Assembly: GCA_905116865.2 (NCBI GenBank)
Contig: CAJHNH020008460.1
Coordinates: 77,501-141,500, forward strand
DNA length: 64,000 nt
Source: Candidula unifasciata
Taxonomy: Eukaryota > Mollusca > Gastropoda > Stylommatophora > Geomitridae
Direction: 5' to 3'
The stretch's first letter is position 1. Each line of letters opens with the position of its first letter. Of this stretch, positions 23,092 through 37,143 are shown one piece after another. The translations under genes were made by a program, and so were the position numbers. Below the pieces are notes generated by a model, which made no database searches, was not told the origin of the DNA, and saw only the letters and a program-made list of their open reading frames with translations.

Positions 23092-26000
23092 ATGGCAGTT
23101 CATAAAGAGCACACTGTGATATCATTTCCAAGCTTCCCTGCGATAGAAGACTTTGAAGATGATGATGATGATTATGAAAATAACTTTGTTATTTGCTTAG
23201 AAGATAATGGGGATGAAGATGATTGTCCTCATGTGAGACTAGTTGGAACTTCAGTTCCCAATGCTTCGAACAGCATTAATCAGGGTGAAGACATTTCAAG
23301 GGTGGCATATCCAGTTGGTGCTGAGATAATGTCTAAGGTGCCTTCATCATCATATTCTTCTGATGCCTATTGTAGAGATACATCAACATATTCAGAATCT
23401 CAAGTGAAACATCTTAGAAGTAATGTGCAGCCAGAACCACAATCTGTTTACAGCTCAACAACAGAAAATATGCAGTGTATCTACAAGCATTCATTTAATG
23501 GCAGTTTATTTTCTCATCCAAGATTAAATTTGGAATCTAAACTTGATGATCCAAAGATTACACTTACAACCTGTTCTAATAACATCAACGGAACAACGGC
23601 TGTATCAAAGCTCACTGCAGGTACGGCTGATTCACATCTTTATTCAGAAAATGTGTCAGCTCACAATGCACACTTAGAAGACCAGGACTGTGGACATCAG
23701 AGAAGAAAATCAAATGTGTCACAGCCGAATCTATCTGCATCCTGTTCAGAATCCCCTAGAGCGCAGTTGGAGACAATTCATTTAGATCAAGAAGCTGGTG
23801 GAATCTGGACAGAAGCTGTTTTCCTAAATACCACAGAAATGTCAGATTGCAACTTCACTGATTTTGGAGACATTGCAGCTCAGAATAATGGGATATATAC
23901 TCCTGTCTCAAACAACAGCATCGTTCCTAAACTTGCAGGCCCATATCCTAAACTCAGTAGCCCAGACACTGCTACAGATTGTAATGTCCGCTCTGGCTCT
24001 GCAGTTTACAGTTTGTCTGGGAGAGTTTTAAATGAAAATGTATCTTGCAGCTGCATAATGTGCTACAAAGGTCAGGGAAATTTACAGGGTTGTCAGAAAT
24101 CACAAACTGAAGAACCACGCTTAACTAAAGCTGAAAAATTGTCAATTTTTAAGAAACCGGCTAACAAGAGGAAGCTGACTGTTTCTGCTGTAGACAGTGC
24201 AGAGGAGACATCAGAGTCACAAAATGTTAACACTCAGATGACTTGTCCTCAAGTGTTAGCAGTGTCAGTTAACAATGCCTTGAGTACGCGAAATGTATTG
24301 AGTTATGTTGCATCGCCATTGAAAACTACATCACAGATAAGCCTGTTGGGTGGATTTAATTCTAGTAGGACCAAGCAGTTGGGTTCACCATCACACTCAG
24401 ATGTTGCTGCACAGAAAGTCATCATTGTGGACATGAGTAAACAGTTCAAGCCAGCAAATACGCTGCCTGCATTGAGCAGTATGGCTACTGATAGAGCCAA
24501 AACTTCACATTTGCAGCCTCTAAAACTTGTTACCGCAAAGACAAATGCAGGTGTTTCAGTAGTTTCATCAGTACCTGAAATAACAAGTATTCCTAAACTG
24601 AGCTCACATCCTACTAAATTATTCCCAAAACCAACTGAAGGGTCTGATCAAAAGTCACAAGCTGTGTCTCCAGCTGCGAAGCTGAATTCTGGTAGCCCTG
24701 GTTTGCCTAGCAGTGGTCAGACATCAGCACAGATAAAAGCCAGTTGTAATGAAGCATCAAGTAAAAATGTCTCATCCACTTCGTTGAGCAGCCATCCGAA
24801 TAATAAAGTGGTATATGTTAGTTCAGATCACGTGTATTTTTATCCGCACCAGACAAGAGCTCCAGTCAGCATTTTACCGGTGAATAAGCAAGCAAAAGTG
24901 AAAGCATCAAATGCTTCTCATATAGCTGTTATTCAACTACCAACGGGTAAATCCCCAAATAAAGTATTACCGACAGACTCAGTTTTTAAAGCATGCCAAC
25001 AGAATAGGTTGAACCAGAACTCTGTTCTGCACTTGAACACGCAAAACAACCTAAATTCACCTGTAAAAGCAGCTGAGACACCAAGAACATTTCAGCTTGT
25101 TTTGAATGATACTGCAAATATCAGTGGGTCTGGGAAAGTTATCTCAAAGCCGAAACAGCCTGATAACAACTTTGTAACTCCTTCTGCACAAATGCACACC
25201 TCACAAGTGATAACTGCTGCTAGTAGGCCCACTACAAGTCCTGTATCCACAGGCTCTGTACTCATGAGATCTCTTCTACAAGCCAGGGGGTTTTTCCCTT
25301 CAGCACAAATACGTTTTTCAGATGCTCGTTCAGTTAACAACACTAAGTCCGGAGATGTAACTTCAAAATTACAGACATATTTAACTTCAAAACTACAAAC
25401 ATCTCCAGGCTTAGGACCACCACAAAAACACCTGCGTCTGAAAAAACCTGTTATCCATCAAAGACCTTTGGCCAGTTCTGATAAAACAGTGGTAAATTTA
25501 TTTCCGGCAGGTTTACGAACTCCACAGTCCAGCCCAGTAAATAGCTCACTGCATAATGCACAGTTCACAGAAAATGCTATCCCAAAAACAGATACACAGG
25601 AATACAAATCCCCACCAGAAAGGGACAAGCCTATACTAACTGGAATGCTTGGCAATCTGAAAAAAGTATCCAGTCCACATCTACCTCAAGAGGGTTTACC
25701 CAGCACATATATAGAAGACTGGGTCAGCAAAACAACAACTTTTGTATCTGAGCAGTTTAGGGAAGATGACTGTATTCCTGAGCTAAGTAATTGTGTTGTG
25801 CCTTCTTCTAATGATCACAGTCAAGCTTTACTAGCATCTCAGGATGACCCTAAATCTGTTCCTTTGAACGATGCAAAGGGTGAAAATATGAATCATGTCA
25901 TGTTTCATTTGCCAGACAGTATGGAAACAATTCATTCCAAACCGAAAGCTAAAAACCAGTTACTACTAGGAAGTCCAACATGTGCCGATTTCCAGAAACC

Positions 26001-29000
26001 AAGTACGCTTCAAGTATTTCAATCAGACTCACCTAGTACGCTCGTTTCTTCAGCTTCCTCTGTAAATACTACACACACTAGAAGAATGGACATGCAGGAA
26101 CACCTGGATCGCACTTCCAACATACACAGACCTGGAGAGAAACTCATATCCTCAGCGGTGAATAAAAGGTCACAAGAAGTAGTTCCTAGGGTACAAAACA
26201 TTCCACTCACAGAAACTCTGAGGCAAATAAGTGTAACGCCTGCTGACACTCATGAGCGACAAGTAAATAAATTGCTTCAAGCTTCAACAGAGTCATCATC
26301 ATCCATTTTAAATAGTTCTAATGGTATTAAATTGAAAATAAAACTTGGTACATTAAGAAATGAGAAGACAAAAGAAAAACAGTCTGCCGATGTAGTGGAG
26401 TCCAGTGTGAGAAATGCTGAAACTGTAACAATATCACAGTCCCCAGGTGGATCATCTTTGAAGGAAGTTGTTAATATTAATGCAGACATTTTAGCGTGTG
26501 ATAGTGACAAACAGAATCACAATGCTGATAGCAGAATTGAAACTGCAGAAGAAATGTTTCAGCGATTTCAAGAACAAGCTGTGCGAGAGGTTGTCAAAGC
26601 CCAAATGGGTATGGGATATGTGAGTCGCAGTTTAAGACCAACAAGAACTACTATGGCCTTCCTTGACAAATATCCCTACAGGTTTGGACCAGGAAAACCA
26701 AAAAAGAAAGGTTTGAGTGAGAAAAATGTATGTGCAGTATCAGTAACATCTGGAGACAGTAACTATTCTAAAATAGATAATTTGACTGAAACCAGTGGCC
26801 TGAGCAAAGAGCATAAACAGCCGCATGTACGCAGTAAAAGACAGATGGAGGAGGTTGATAAGGAATGTAAAAGTAAGCAGTCAAAACTGTCCATAGAAGA
26901 TTATCCTAGACTGAAGCAAGATTGTAGTATAGCGGAGAGCAAGACTGTGTACTGTACCAACATTCTTGCCGGTCACAAAGTTTATGTCAAGTTTAACACT
27001 TTTGAAAATATGTGCTCTGAACGTGCCTTTCTTGTGCCCTTTTTCAACATTGGAGGAAGCCGGACTCAGTTTGACGTAGAGGACATGGAGTATATTAATA
27101 AAGCAGTAATTGACTTTGAAAGTGAGGATAGATCGTGTGCAAGGCATCTTTTATTTTACTCACGTGCAGGAAACAAAGCTGTGTTCCTAAGGAAGGAAAC
27201 TAATTTGCAAGCAAGCCACCTAAATGACAAAAACTACAAAAAATGTAGCTTTGTGCTGGAAGGTTTTAAGCGCAGCGCTAAAAAACATACAGAAACCTCT
27301 CCAGAACATTGGAAAGTTGATAACATGGTAGATATTGAAATAGACAGGGCAGAAATTGACAATGATATTGAGACTGAGTTTGATACAAACATAAGTTTAG
27401 ATGAAGTGTTGGATGGACCAAGGATTGCAGATGTAAGTGCTTTGCCAAGTCAGGACAGACATTCGGGCAGTGTTGAAATAGGTGCACATAGGAGGGCTGA
27501 TGAACCAGATTTACTGAATACATGTTATTATAGGCATGAGACACAGACAGAAAGTGGTACTATTTCTGAGATGGAGAGGATCACAGAAACAGTTCCTGTG
27601 ACCTCAGAGTTGAGCGATTCACTTATAAATTCAGATCAAACACTTGTCTATGCTGCAAGTCACTTTCAGGGGTCACTTATTGACATTCAGCATGAAGAGC
27701 ACCTGTTGTGTTCATGTGCTGTGGTGAAGGAAGAAGATCCAGTTGTTGAAAGTGATGCTGCATGTACTGTTGGACAGACAGCATGGATTAAGAAGGAAAA
27801 AATGGATGTTAATGATGAAGAGAGTATTCAACGTGACAGTTCGCATCCTGTGTGTTACATGAGTTCAGAAAACTCCTCGCCACGTGGTGACCATATCCTT
27901 GATAACATATTTATCAAGAATGAACCACCAGATGATTATTTCAACTCTTTGGAAGAAACTGAGCCATGCTTATCCGGAGACAGTCAAATGGAGGTCCCAC
28001 GTGTTATGAACGTGTTGTGTTCCCCCTTGACACGTCTTTCTGCAAAACTGGTTAACCATCATAAGCTAGCAGATCACGCATTAAATTTCACCTCTGAAGA
28101 AATCCTCATTTCAGCCACAGGAGATGCAGCACATGTTGAGACTTCTGTACATTCACAGTTGACTGATTTACATAACTTACAAAATCACATCACTAAATCC
28201 TCTGCCACAGCTTCAGATACACATGTATCCAAACTCCACTTTGTGGACGGTATTGTTCCAGTACAAAGTCATGCAAGGGATGCTAAAGTCAGTAGCTTAG
28301 TCACCCCTTTTACAAGCACTGGTATAGGTAACACAGCTTGTGGTAGAAATGACATTGATAAATTAGCATTTGATGTAGATGAACCTGCTTCAGTGAAAAC
28401 AACTTCCATTATAGGGCCGTCTCTGCCAGAGTCCCCCCTGCCGTCATCTTCCATGTCTTGTTCGAGTGAGATTTTACCTTCAAGTGAAATTGAAGATATG
28501 TTGATATCATCTGAATCAGATTTTTCAGTTAATTCACATGCGCTGGTCGCAGAAGTTACAGGAGAGGATGAGGATCAAACACACCAGCAGAACATTGTTC
28601 AGAACAAAATTACATCACTTGTGGAATCTCTCAGGCATCGTTTGACTCAAGGTACATCAAGTCTTCCACCGTGGATAGCTAGCAACAATGATTCTATCAC
28701 AGAAACAAGGGAAAAGAAGAGAAAAATGGCAAAAGTTAATGTTAAGAAAAATCTGTTGCCGGAAAACACAACACAAGCACAGACTAGTGGTGATATCTCC
28801 AGTTCTGTAACAGAAACATGTTCAACACCACAAACAGTTTCTACACTTTATTCACCTGTACCGCAGTCTGTGTCTTATTCTATACCTCATAAGACGTCAC
28901 TGCTGCCTTCACCTTCCACAAGTTCTGCCTGTTTAGCAACAACATCTTTGCCATTGAATACCTCACCATCAATTCTACCTTCTGGCAGTTTAACAGTGAA

Positions 29001-32000
29001 CCTGCCAGCATCAGCTTCATATCATAAAGACTATGTCAGTAATCATCAAATAATGCCCCTACCAGAAAAAGTAGCACATCCATCTGTTGTAAATCATATG
29101 AGCACTTCAGACATTCGAGATGCAAGTAAAAGTGATTATTGGCTTGTTGATGGATGTACTTTGAACATGACTGTTGACAAGGTGAGTTCTGAACTAGAAG
29201 ATGATGGTTATTTAAACAGAGAGAGTGTGACAACTGAAACTTTGTCAGGGTTAGCCACATGTCAATCAGATCTCGTTGGTGCACCCAGAATCAATTCAGA
29301 CCTCACTGCTTGTTCGGAAACACTAAATCCAAACAGGCAAAGTCCAGTTGACTTTGAGATTGAAATTGGCAACGAAGACCTTCCTGAAACTGCCTTAAGT
29401 CTACAGCTTATTCTGCCCAGTGAAGACCTTGATATAGAAGCTTTGAAATTGAGCAGAAGAAAACACAGAGAGTATGGTCCTGATGTGTCCTCTCCCGGAA
29501 TAGGTAATGAGTTCCAATTGCATGATGATGACATAAAACATCTGTATCGTGTGAACAACTTACAAAAGGATACATCAGCATCTCTCAAAGAAAGACGCAA
29601 AGCACAGCATTCAAAGGGAAAGAATTCTTTGTTCAATACAAAGACCTGTATCAATGATTATCACATTGATAAACTGCAGGTAGAGAGTGAGACAAGACAG
29701 AATGGTTCGGTAGCCAGCTACTTGTGTAAAAAGTTTTCCTTTCAAGGAAACAGTAATATCATCAAAGGGCCAAGACTTTTGAATATGCCATCAAACAGAA
29801 AACCTAGCATTTCAGAAACTAGCAAACAGAAAGCAACAGTGCAAAGCACATTTAATGCTCCAGCGCAAAGTGAACCAATTACAACTGATGAATTAATGAA
29901 AACACCTAGTCTTGATGAAATATTTGGTGCCACTGTAAACTGTGATTTAATGGCTGATCCAGAAAACAAAATGTCTCCAATTGCAAATTGTGACAGTAAA
30001 ATTTTAGTGAAAAGCAATAGCAAAATTAAACAAAAGAGAATGCATCAAAATACTCACCAAGCTCATATTTCCAGGAAGAAAAGGCAAAATAGAACAGACA
30101 GAAAAAATGTACTTATATGGGATATCTCAGACTCCATGGCTACAGCATTTCAGCCAGATAGTGTTGTCTCGATGGTTGAACCACCTCTTCCAGATCGACT
30201 ACCTCTTTCAGTTAATAAGACTGAATCGAGCAGTGAAGTGATTCCGAACCTGAATGCTTGCAAAGTGGTTTTAACAAGGCTAGACTTAAGCAGTTTTAAC
30301 AGGTTGTCAGAAAATGTGTTCCTTATAAGGAAGGAAGCAGCGCAAAAAGAGAGACCCAGTGTTGGAGTAACAAACGTAGATTCTGACACCTCCCAAGCTA
30401 ACAGTTCAAAACCTCTTAAAAGGATCTTTAAAAAGAAGGGAAGAAGAATGACAAGACCAGGATTCAGACGTAGAGGAGATGTGATTGATTACTATGCTTA
30501 TATGCTTGAGACTTTGCAGAAGAAAGCACTGCAATTAGAAGAAGAAACAAAGAAAAAAGAAGGAGAGGAGCTTGCTAAGAAGTTGCAGTTAGAAAAGATT
30601 AGATGTGAGGAGGTAAAAGAGCTGGAACAATTATCAAATGCTAATGCAGAGGATGAACTAGTTGCAAAGCCAGAAAATATGAATAGTCAAGAAACAGATA
30701 AAGAAATGGAAGTAGTAAAGAACAGCAGTTCAAAGGAAGTGTGTGGTGTGAAAGAAGTGGATAATTGTATATCAAAGACTAATGACAATAGTGCAGCTTT
30801 AGAGGCTGCCATTGATGCAGTGTCTACAAATGATAAAGATGAACCCACATTAAGATCAGTTGTTAAATGTGATCCAAGTGAAAAGCCTGAAGACAGTGAT
30901 GCAGCCAGTTGTGTTCACCTGAATGCTGGAGCTTCAAAGAAAGATCATGAGGCTTGTGTAGACAGTGAAGTGGCCGATGTCTCTGATTCAAATTGGCCAT
31001 ATTTACAGAAATTTTGTGATGAAGCAATTTTCAGTCAAGGGAATATAGATTATCTGCATAAAGTTGACAGAGATATTTGCTTCCCAGGCATAAATGAAGG
31101 TGGTAGTTGTGAACTGAAATTTGAAAAGAAAGACATTGTATTGTGTAGTAGTGCAAACGAACAGGCAGTACTTGGAGAACTGAGTTCGTGTGAGACATTT
31201 AATAATATAGAGGATACAGGTGGTTGCATAGAGCAGTGTACTGATGAGCAAGAGATAGACAACATGGATGACGATGGAATATTGCTGAGTTTGAAGTTAA
31301 AACAAAGTTCAGAATTTAGTTGTGATGATCAAGAAACAAGAAAACGGTCTTTCTCACAGAGTCCTACAGATCTGCATATTAGTTCTCTTGAGGATGGAAA
31401 TATTGTTGATGCTAATTGTAAATCTGGAGATGGTTCATCAGATAATAATTCATCCAGTGCTGTAACTGTAAAACAAGAAAATGCACAGTCCCTGTCTGTT
31501 TCCTGTCAGATAGAGTCATCAGATCCTGTCACAAATGACTTGGATGGTACCTCTAACTCTTCTACAACAATAAACCAAGCAGTGACTGAACAAAATATAA
31601 CACCCAGAAATGAAAAATCAGTGCGAAATGTAGATATTTCTCCTAGCTGGGAACGACTTCTGGGTCATAATTCTATGGATATCATCAATCGCTTGAGTAA
31701 TGATGCCAGCAACTCACATCCTGAAACACCACAAAATCATGATGTGTCCTTTGTTGCCAGTAGTAATTTCAAATTGAAATTTAAGCTTCCAAAGGGAATT
31801 TTATCTAAAGCTCTTCAGCTGTCAAGAGACATGAATAAAGTATTTGAAGACACATCTGATGAAACCAATAATTCAGAAGTATCACCTCAAAAGTCATTTG
31901 AGGAAATTAGTAAAAATAGTTCAGACACACACATATGCAGGACGTCAACTGAAACAGAAGATATTTATGACTGTGTTACAGTAGAGCCATGTGAAAATAA

Positions 32001-33566
32001 AACTCAACAAATATCACAGATACCCAATTCAAAGCTTAAATTTAGTTCTGCAACACTGAATGCATTTCAGAAAGCCAAAGCTGAGTTCTTACAGAAAAGG
32101 ACGCTGAAAAAAATGGTAATGAGGGGTCTGCATGTGAGAATATTACAAATAAATTGGATGGTGAGCAAGCGGGTGGTGTAGATTTACAATGTGACAATGG
32201 AAACACATTGATACAACATTGGGAGAGTGCTGATGACAATAACCAGAAACTGTCAGACAATGTCAGCAATATTAGTGATCAAGAGAATAATGAATTATCT
32301 CTAGGTGGTGATCTTCATTTAAATGAAGGAAGTAAACAGTTTTCTTCAAATAATGTTAATGTAGACTGTAAGGAAAATGATGTGAAAATTGATGTGCATG
32401 CTAAAGCTGTTAGTGTTTCTGAGTTGGTGTGTAGTGGTGGCGACTTGACAACAAATAGTGCTCTTCCAAGTTTGTGCTCAAAACAAAGAAAAGATGGCAT
32501 CTTCTCGAACCTTGATCTCTTCCAAGAAGCTGATGCTCTGAACCCAGCATGTGAACAATCTTTAGATAAAGAGACACTAAAAGAAACAGACAGACAATCC
32601 TCAAACAAAGAGGTGCAAGCTGATAACATTAGTAAAGTCAGTGTTATTGATATCAGAAAATTGAAACTAAAATTGAATCCACTGTTAGGTAAACTTAAGG
32701 GAAATGCTGAAAATAGTATTAGTACAGTACAACACAGTGCGCCTGTCTCAAGTACAACAATAGAAAAATTTGCTCAGGCAAGTTTTTATAAGTTGCAGCA
32801 AAAACTGAAACCATACAATTTAGCTACACAGAAAGTAACTGAATTAATTGTTCACACTTCACAACCATCGGAGGAATGCACTTCTGTTGCTAAGACTGTA
32901 TCACAGCATAGTGGTCTTGAATCTGCTGGGCTGTTAGATTTACAAGGGCACAGTTGTGAAGCTGATGTGTCTTCTGCTGTGAAGCAGAATGGACATATCT
33001 CTGATAGGCAAGAAGCAATGTCACAGCCGAAACCTGTCAATTCCTCTTCAGAAATTGCAGACAAAGTATCTGTGTCCACGTGTAAACAGTTTTCTCAGGT
33101 AAATACAATTAAACTATGCACCATCTTGAAAAACTTCCATAAAACTAGCAGTAATTCCAACTCTGTACCAACAAACCCAGAGGGAGTATTATTAGACCCT
33201 GGCCCAGACAGTCAGGATGATGCAGGCTTACACATAGCTAAACAACAACGTACATTAAGGAAATCAAATCCACTTTATTCTGCAAAAAAAACTACTGTAG
33301 TAGAGGCTAATTCTAGCTGCAAAACAAGAGGAAAGCGGAAGAAATGTGAATCTGTATCTGAAAAACATGAAACTGTGACCAAAACAGACTTGAAAAGAGC
33401 AAAGAAAATAAGGCAGAATGTTCCCACAAACAACTGTGTGCCAGAGGCCCCTCAGCAACACTTACTTGAGGGACAATGCAGCATTGACCAGTTGGATAGT
33501 GAGGACAAGGGTGAGCGATCTTTCTTTGATTGTTTATCTGCTGTACCATTAGATGTTTGGGAATAA
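23092..33566 (+). CDS. Very large, mostly disordered nuclear-type protein, about 3,490 aa, one frameshift
   Basis: Frame 1 runs 23092-32181 (3,029 codons). Coding-like sequence then continues in frame 3 to the stop at 33566, with the switch at about 32095-32113. I do not recognise the family. Visible content: an acidic patch (residues about 20-45); long Ser/Thr/Asn-rich disorder; a conserved-looking block at about 1153-1215 (EEMFQRFQEQAVREVVKAQM, then PTRTTMAFLDKYPYRFGPG); a probably folded segment at about 1289-1370 (GHKVYVKFNTFENMCSERAF, ARHLLFYSRAGNKAVFLRKE); SUMO-type sites VKEE (about 1545), IKKE (about 1566), IKNE (about 1607) and VKQE (about 2793); a basic NLS-like RIFKKKGRRMTRPGFRRRG (about 2444); a charged coiled coil (about 2470-2515); and a basic C-terminal tail (KTRGKRKKCE). 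KLKxKL motifs occur three times. A chromatin or transcription role is inference only. Confidence 0.8.
32095..32113 (+). other. Reading-frame break in the large gene (A4 or A7 run)
   Basis: Upstream, frame 1 reads ..AFQKAKAEFLQKR. Downstream, the coding signal is in frame 3, already credible at 32102 (DAEKNGNEGSACENITNKLD), 50 bases before the ATG at 32154. Frame 1 becomes low-quality and stops at 32181. One missing A in AAAA (32095-32098) or in A7 (32107-32113) would reconcile the two. The context G-AAA-AAA is not a canonical -1 slippery heptamer. Confidence 0.75.
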
Positions 33567-33604
33567 TCATGTTAATTGTTTTCCATATCTCAAATGGCCA
33601 GCTG

Positions 33605-33610
33605 AATAAA
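33605..33610 (+). terminator. Possible polyadenylation signals of the large gene
   Basis: AATAAA at 33605-33610, again at 33698-33703, and another at 36737-36742 that is followed by a T-rich stretch. Which one is used cannot be decided from sequence. Confidence 0.4.
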
Positions 33611-33619
33611 GCCCATCAC

Positions 33620-35055
33620 CGTTTTGTATTTCTGCTGTGATTTATAAAGATATTTCAGTTTGAACAAAATAATTGTTGGAGCAGTGTTTGAAGTATCAAT
33701 AAATATCCCACAGGAACTACAGGTTGATTCCGTTAATTTAACACCATCATCCCAGGAAACCAAAAACAGTGGGTCTGGGAAAACAGAATGAAGCATTGAA
33801 TGGAATACATTCCCTGGTGCCTTGAAAAGAATGTATCAGGTGACTCATGCCATGACCTCTATCATTGAGGCTGTGGAGAAAATTTAACATCAAGGTGGCT
33901 TTAGAAAAGCTATTCTCTCTTTCCCCCCCCCCCCCCCCCCTTTTCCAATTTAATTTGTTAGTAATGTTCATATCCAAACTTCCTAAATGCTGCACAGGTG
34001 CAGACACTACCATTAGTTAACACTAACTAATTGTCAAGTAAATAGGTCACTGTAGAAAAGTCGGCTAGGTGACATTTACCGAAAATTTGAACCACCCGGA
34101 AGTGTCAGTTTCACAGTTTTTCAAGGACAACAGGGTTAAAACTTCTAAGAGATATTCCACAGTTCTTCAACTGCCAATTCCTAGTAAACATAAAATGTAA
34201 AATCATTATGAGCACTGCCTTTAAGTGGGACTGATAGTGTCTTAAATGTTGCTGTAACAATATAACCAGTTTTGTTTCAGGGTTATCACTTTGCAACTAT
34301 ATGTTTAGAAAATGTTCTTGTATATATAAGAGAGCTTTTAACATGTTTGAGACATATCGTGTGTGCCAAGATTTTGAGTTCAGTCATCTTAGATTGCATT
34401 TTATTATTTTACAATATTATGAAAAATATGTTTCATATGTGTCAGCAAATCAGCTGCTGTTGGTAATTGTCATTTATCTAACAGGCCAGTTAATATTTTT
34501 CAGTACAGAAACATATTTTATCGGTGATAGTTTTCAACAAGTGATTTGTATTTTGTGCCTGCCCGGGCTGCATCATTCACTCTGTTGTATATTTTTATAC
34601 CAGTTTTGTGGTTTCTGAGATAAATCTGAATGCTTTGGACTGCCAGAGTAACCGACAGTGATTGCCCAGACAGTGCTTTTAAAAGTATCTTGCATGCAAG
34701 AGTAAGAAAACATGTTCTTGGGTCATTTAAAATAAGAAATGAGGCATTTGAGAACATTGATCAATGGTAGATGAGGCAGAGACAGACATTCTACTGGATG
34801 AAATAGAGCAGTGGCACGGAGGAATGTCACAGATCACACAGGACCATAAACATAAATGCTTACAGCATTTGAAAAAGCACAGATTGGGACATTGTAATAC
34901 CCTGTTTCAGATGCACTCTGTGGTTTTTATATTCTTCTACTCTTATCGAGTGAAACAACTATATCTAAAAAGTTGTAGACTGAAAGCAGAGTAAATGAGA
35001 ACACACTGAGTAAAAGAAACTACTCCAGCAGTGAGGTCCTATAGCTTTTAAGGTA
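33620..35055. other. Intergenic or 3' UTR, no gene recognised
   Basis: Contains a C17 run (about 33925-33941) and short frames only. An open frame at 34764-34994 has no recognisable content or convincing splice acceptor. Confidence 0.5.
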
Positions 35056-35059
35056 GCAC

Positions 35060-35485
35060 TGTAGGCAAGGACCTTCTTCTTCACTTCCCCTTTGACCTCT
35101 TTTGGGTGTCAAGCAAGATATAAGAGTCTACTTCTGGTCACCTCAATCATAAACACATCCTGCTGTTGTAGAGTTTCTCTGACATCTTTACATCTCGCCT
35201 TGGTCTGCCTATGCTCTACATCCTTATCCTCTTTTGTTGTGTGTGTTTTATGATGGCATGGCGTATAAAGACATTCTCTCTAAATGGGCAAACCATGGCC
35301 TAATTCCTGATTTTTGTGATCACTCCTGCGGACATATTTCCATGTGCCACCGTTTGTTGCGAGTGACCAGTGGTGGCACTGGTAGCATAGAGTAGGAATG
35401 AATGTGCTCTGTATGAGATGTGTCTTTATGCTGATCAGGATTGTCAAAGGCTGGGTGTCCCAATACTTGAGTTTGCTTTTACTGC
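35060..35485 (-). pseudogene. LINE C-terminal fragment, same family as 933-1917
   Basis: The minus strand reads IQSTFIPTLCYQCHHWSLAT, closely matching INSIFIPTLCCQCQTWTM of the young LINE. It continues, through stops, to a PWFAHLERM-like block and a GAAGAAGG end. Older than the 933-1917 insertion. Confidence 0.65.
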
Positions 35486-35499
35486 ATCTGTCCATCTAT

Positions 35500-37140
35500 G
35501 TTGAATGCTGTTCCCACTAAACTCACATGCGTATTTAATGTCTTTACACTCTTGATACTGTATTCAGGTTCTGCATCTTTCTTTCTCTTGTCATTACTTC
35601 TGTCTTTTGAATGATGGTTCTCATATTATTTGTTTTACATTCTTCATTCATGGATGTGAGATGATGTAGTTTCATGGCTGTATCTCAAATTGTAGGCAAG
35701 GATGATGGAACAAATAAAGATATAAAAGTCAGAATACAAAGACAAGAATATCTAGGAATACTAGGAACCTTTGTAGATGCTAAAATAAATCAAACTTGGT
35801 GCTAAGTATAAAATATATAACCTGATTAATAAATGTATAGTGTTTTTCTGCAATCATAGAAGCAGAGATGGGAGGACATACAGACAGTCAATTTGTCTCC
35901 TTCAAGCTTCTATCTAAAGGTTTACTATACCATCCTACTTAGACTATAAAATCTCAAACTGGATGGCAGATCCCAGATACCCCCTGTAAACCTCTACAGA
36001 AGTGATAATTAGGGCGTCGGTAACAGCTGCAGCAGCCTGGCATAACCTGCAGTCCAAAGTGAGGATGAACAAAAACACTAGGCTGATTATCCACAGATGT
36101 TTACAGTGTACCGTATCTCTACTTCCTCTGCTTCAGTTCATGCTGACATACAGGTTTATTCATTTAACATTGTCAAAGCAGTACTGTTTGTGTACCCAGG
36201 AACACGGAGAACAACTAGAATATTACGAATTAACGACACACACCATCCTCAACCATTGCATGCACAGAATGGAAGGATGAAATTATATAATGTATTATAA
36301 TAATAATAATGTGGAACTAAAGGAGAAAGCTATTTAAAAAAATTCCCATGGATTAAGAAACAAAACATGATTAATTCATGATAATCTTTTTTCAGTGAAA
36401 TCTACAGGCAGTGTAAGTGATTAAGGCTTAAAACAATGTGTTGAAAGAAAATTAGAATGAGAGGTGTGAGTTGAGGGGTAGATGGCTGTCTCTGCATTAA
36501 ATGATCGTCCTTATGAATCACACTTCCACATCTATATATTTTGGTTCATTATTGAAGATATAAAGCTGTAATTATGTAAATAATGTTCCAGCTATTATTT
36601 CTGTTAACGTTGCAGCAATGATTTACAGAGAAGAACTACCATTATAAAATCATTGCAGGTGTATGTTATGTTGCATACAATAATATTGTGCATATGTTAA
36701 TGTTATTTTGTCCCCCCATTTCCCAACACTCCCTCAAATAAAGACAACACTTGTAAAAACTGTAAATGATTTTTTTTCTTGATTGTAAGTTATATAGATA
36801 TATTTCTTCTGCTGTTGGTAAGCTATCTAAATATTTTTAGACTAGGGCCAGTTTAGTTGAATTTGATGTGTGTTTTTTCTAGAAACAGTGGTTATAGGTA
36901 GATATTATATATTTAGGATTGCAGTCTGCAGGATTAACCTTATTGATGAGAATCCAAAAGTACAAGTCTGGAATGTCCCAATTAAATCAACCAGTCAGGT
37001 TATATCGACATCCCAGTAACCTAAAAGTCTGGACCGGACAGGGATTTGAGTAAGGGGGGACTCAAAAACATTGTGAAAACAAGAAAACTGAAGGTCGAGA
37101 GAGGCAAGGGGAGACAAAGTGAGATGTTAATTGAACCCAT
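35500..37140. other. No gene recognised; AT-rich
   Basis: Only short frames and a few AATAAA/ATAATA stretches. Confidence 0.5.
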
Positions 37141-37143
37141 ATC

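Noticed and set aside
32107..32113. Programmed -1 ribosomal frameshift
   Set aside because: The zero-frame context CTG AAA AAA ATG is not a canonical slippery heptamer, and a nearby gene also has a single-base indel, favouring assembly error.
33505..33516. Alternative donor (AAGG|GTGAGC) before the large-gene stop
   Set aside because: Plausible by consensus, but no downstream exon could be supported, so the in-frame stop at 33566 was kept.
34764..34994. Possible last exon of the large gene (76-codon frame)
   Set aside because: No convincing acceptor and no conserved content. The large frame already ends in a stop, and poly-A signals follow nearby.
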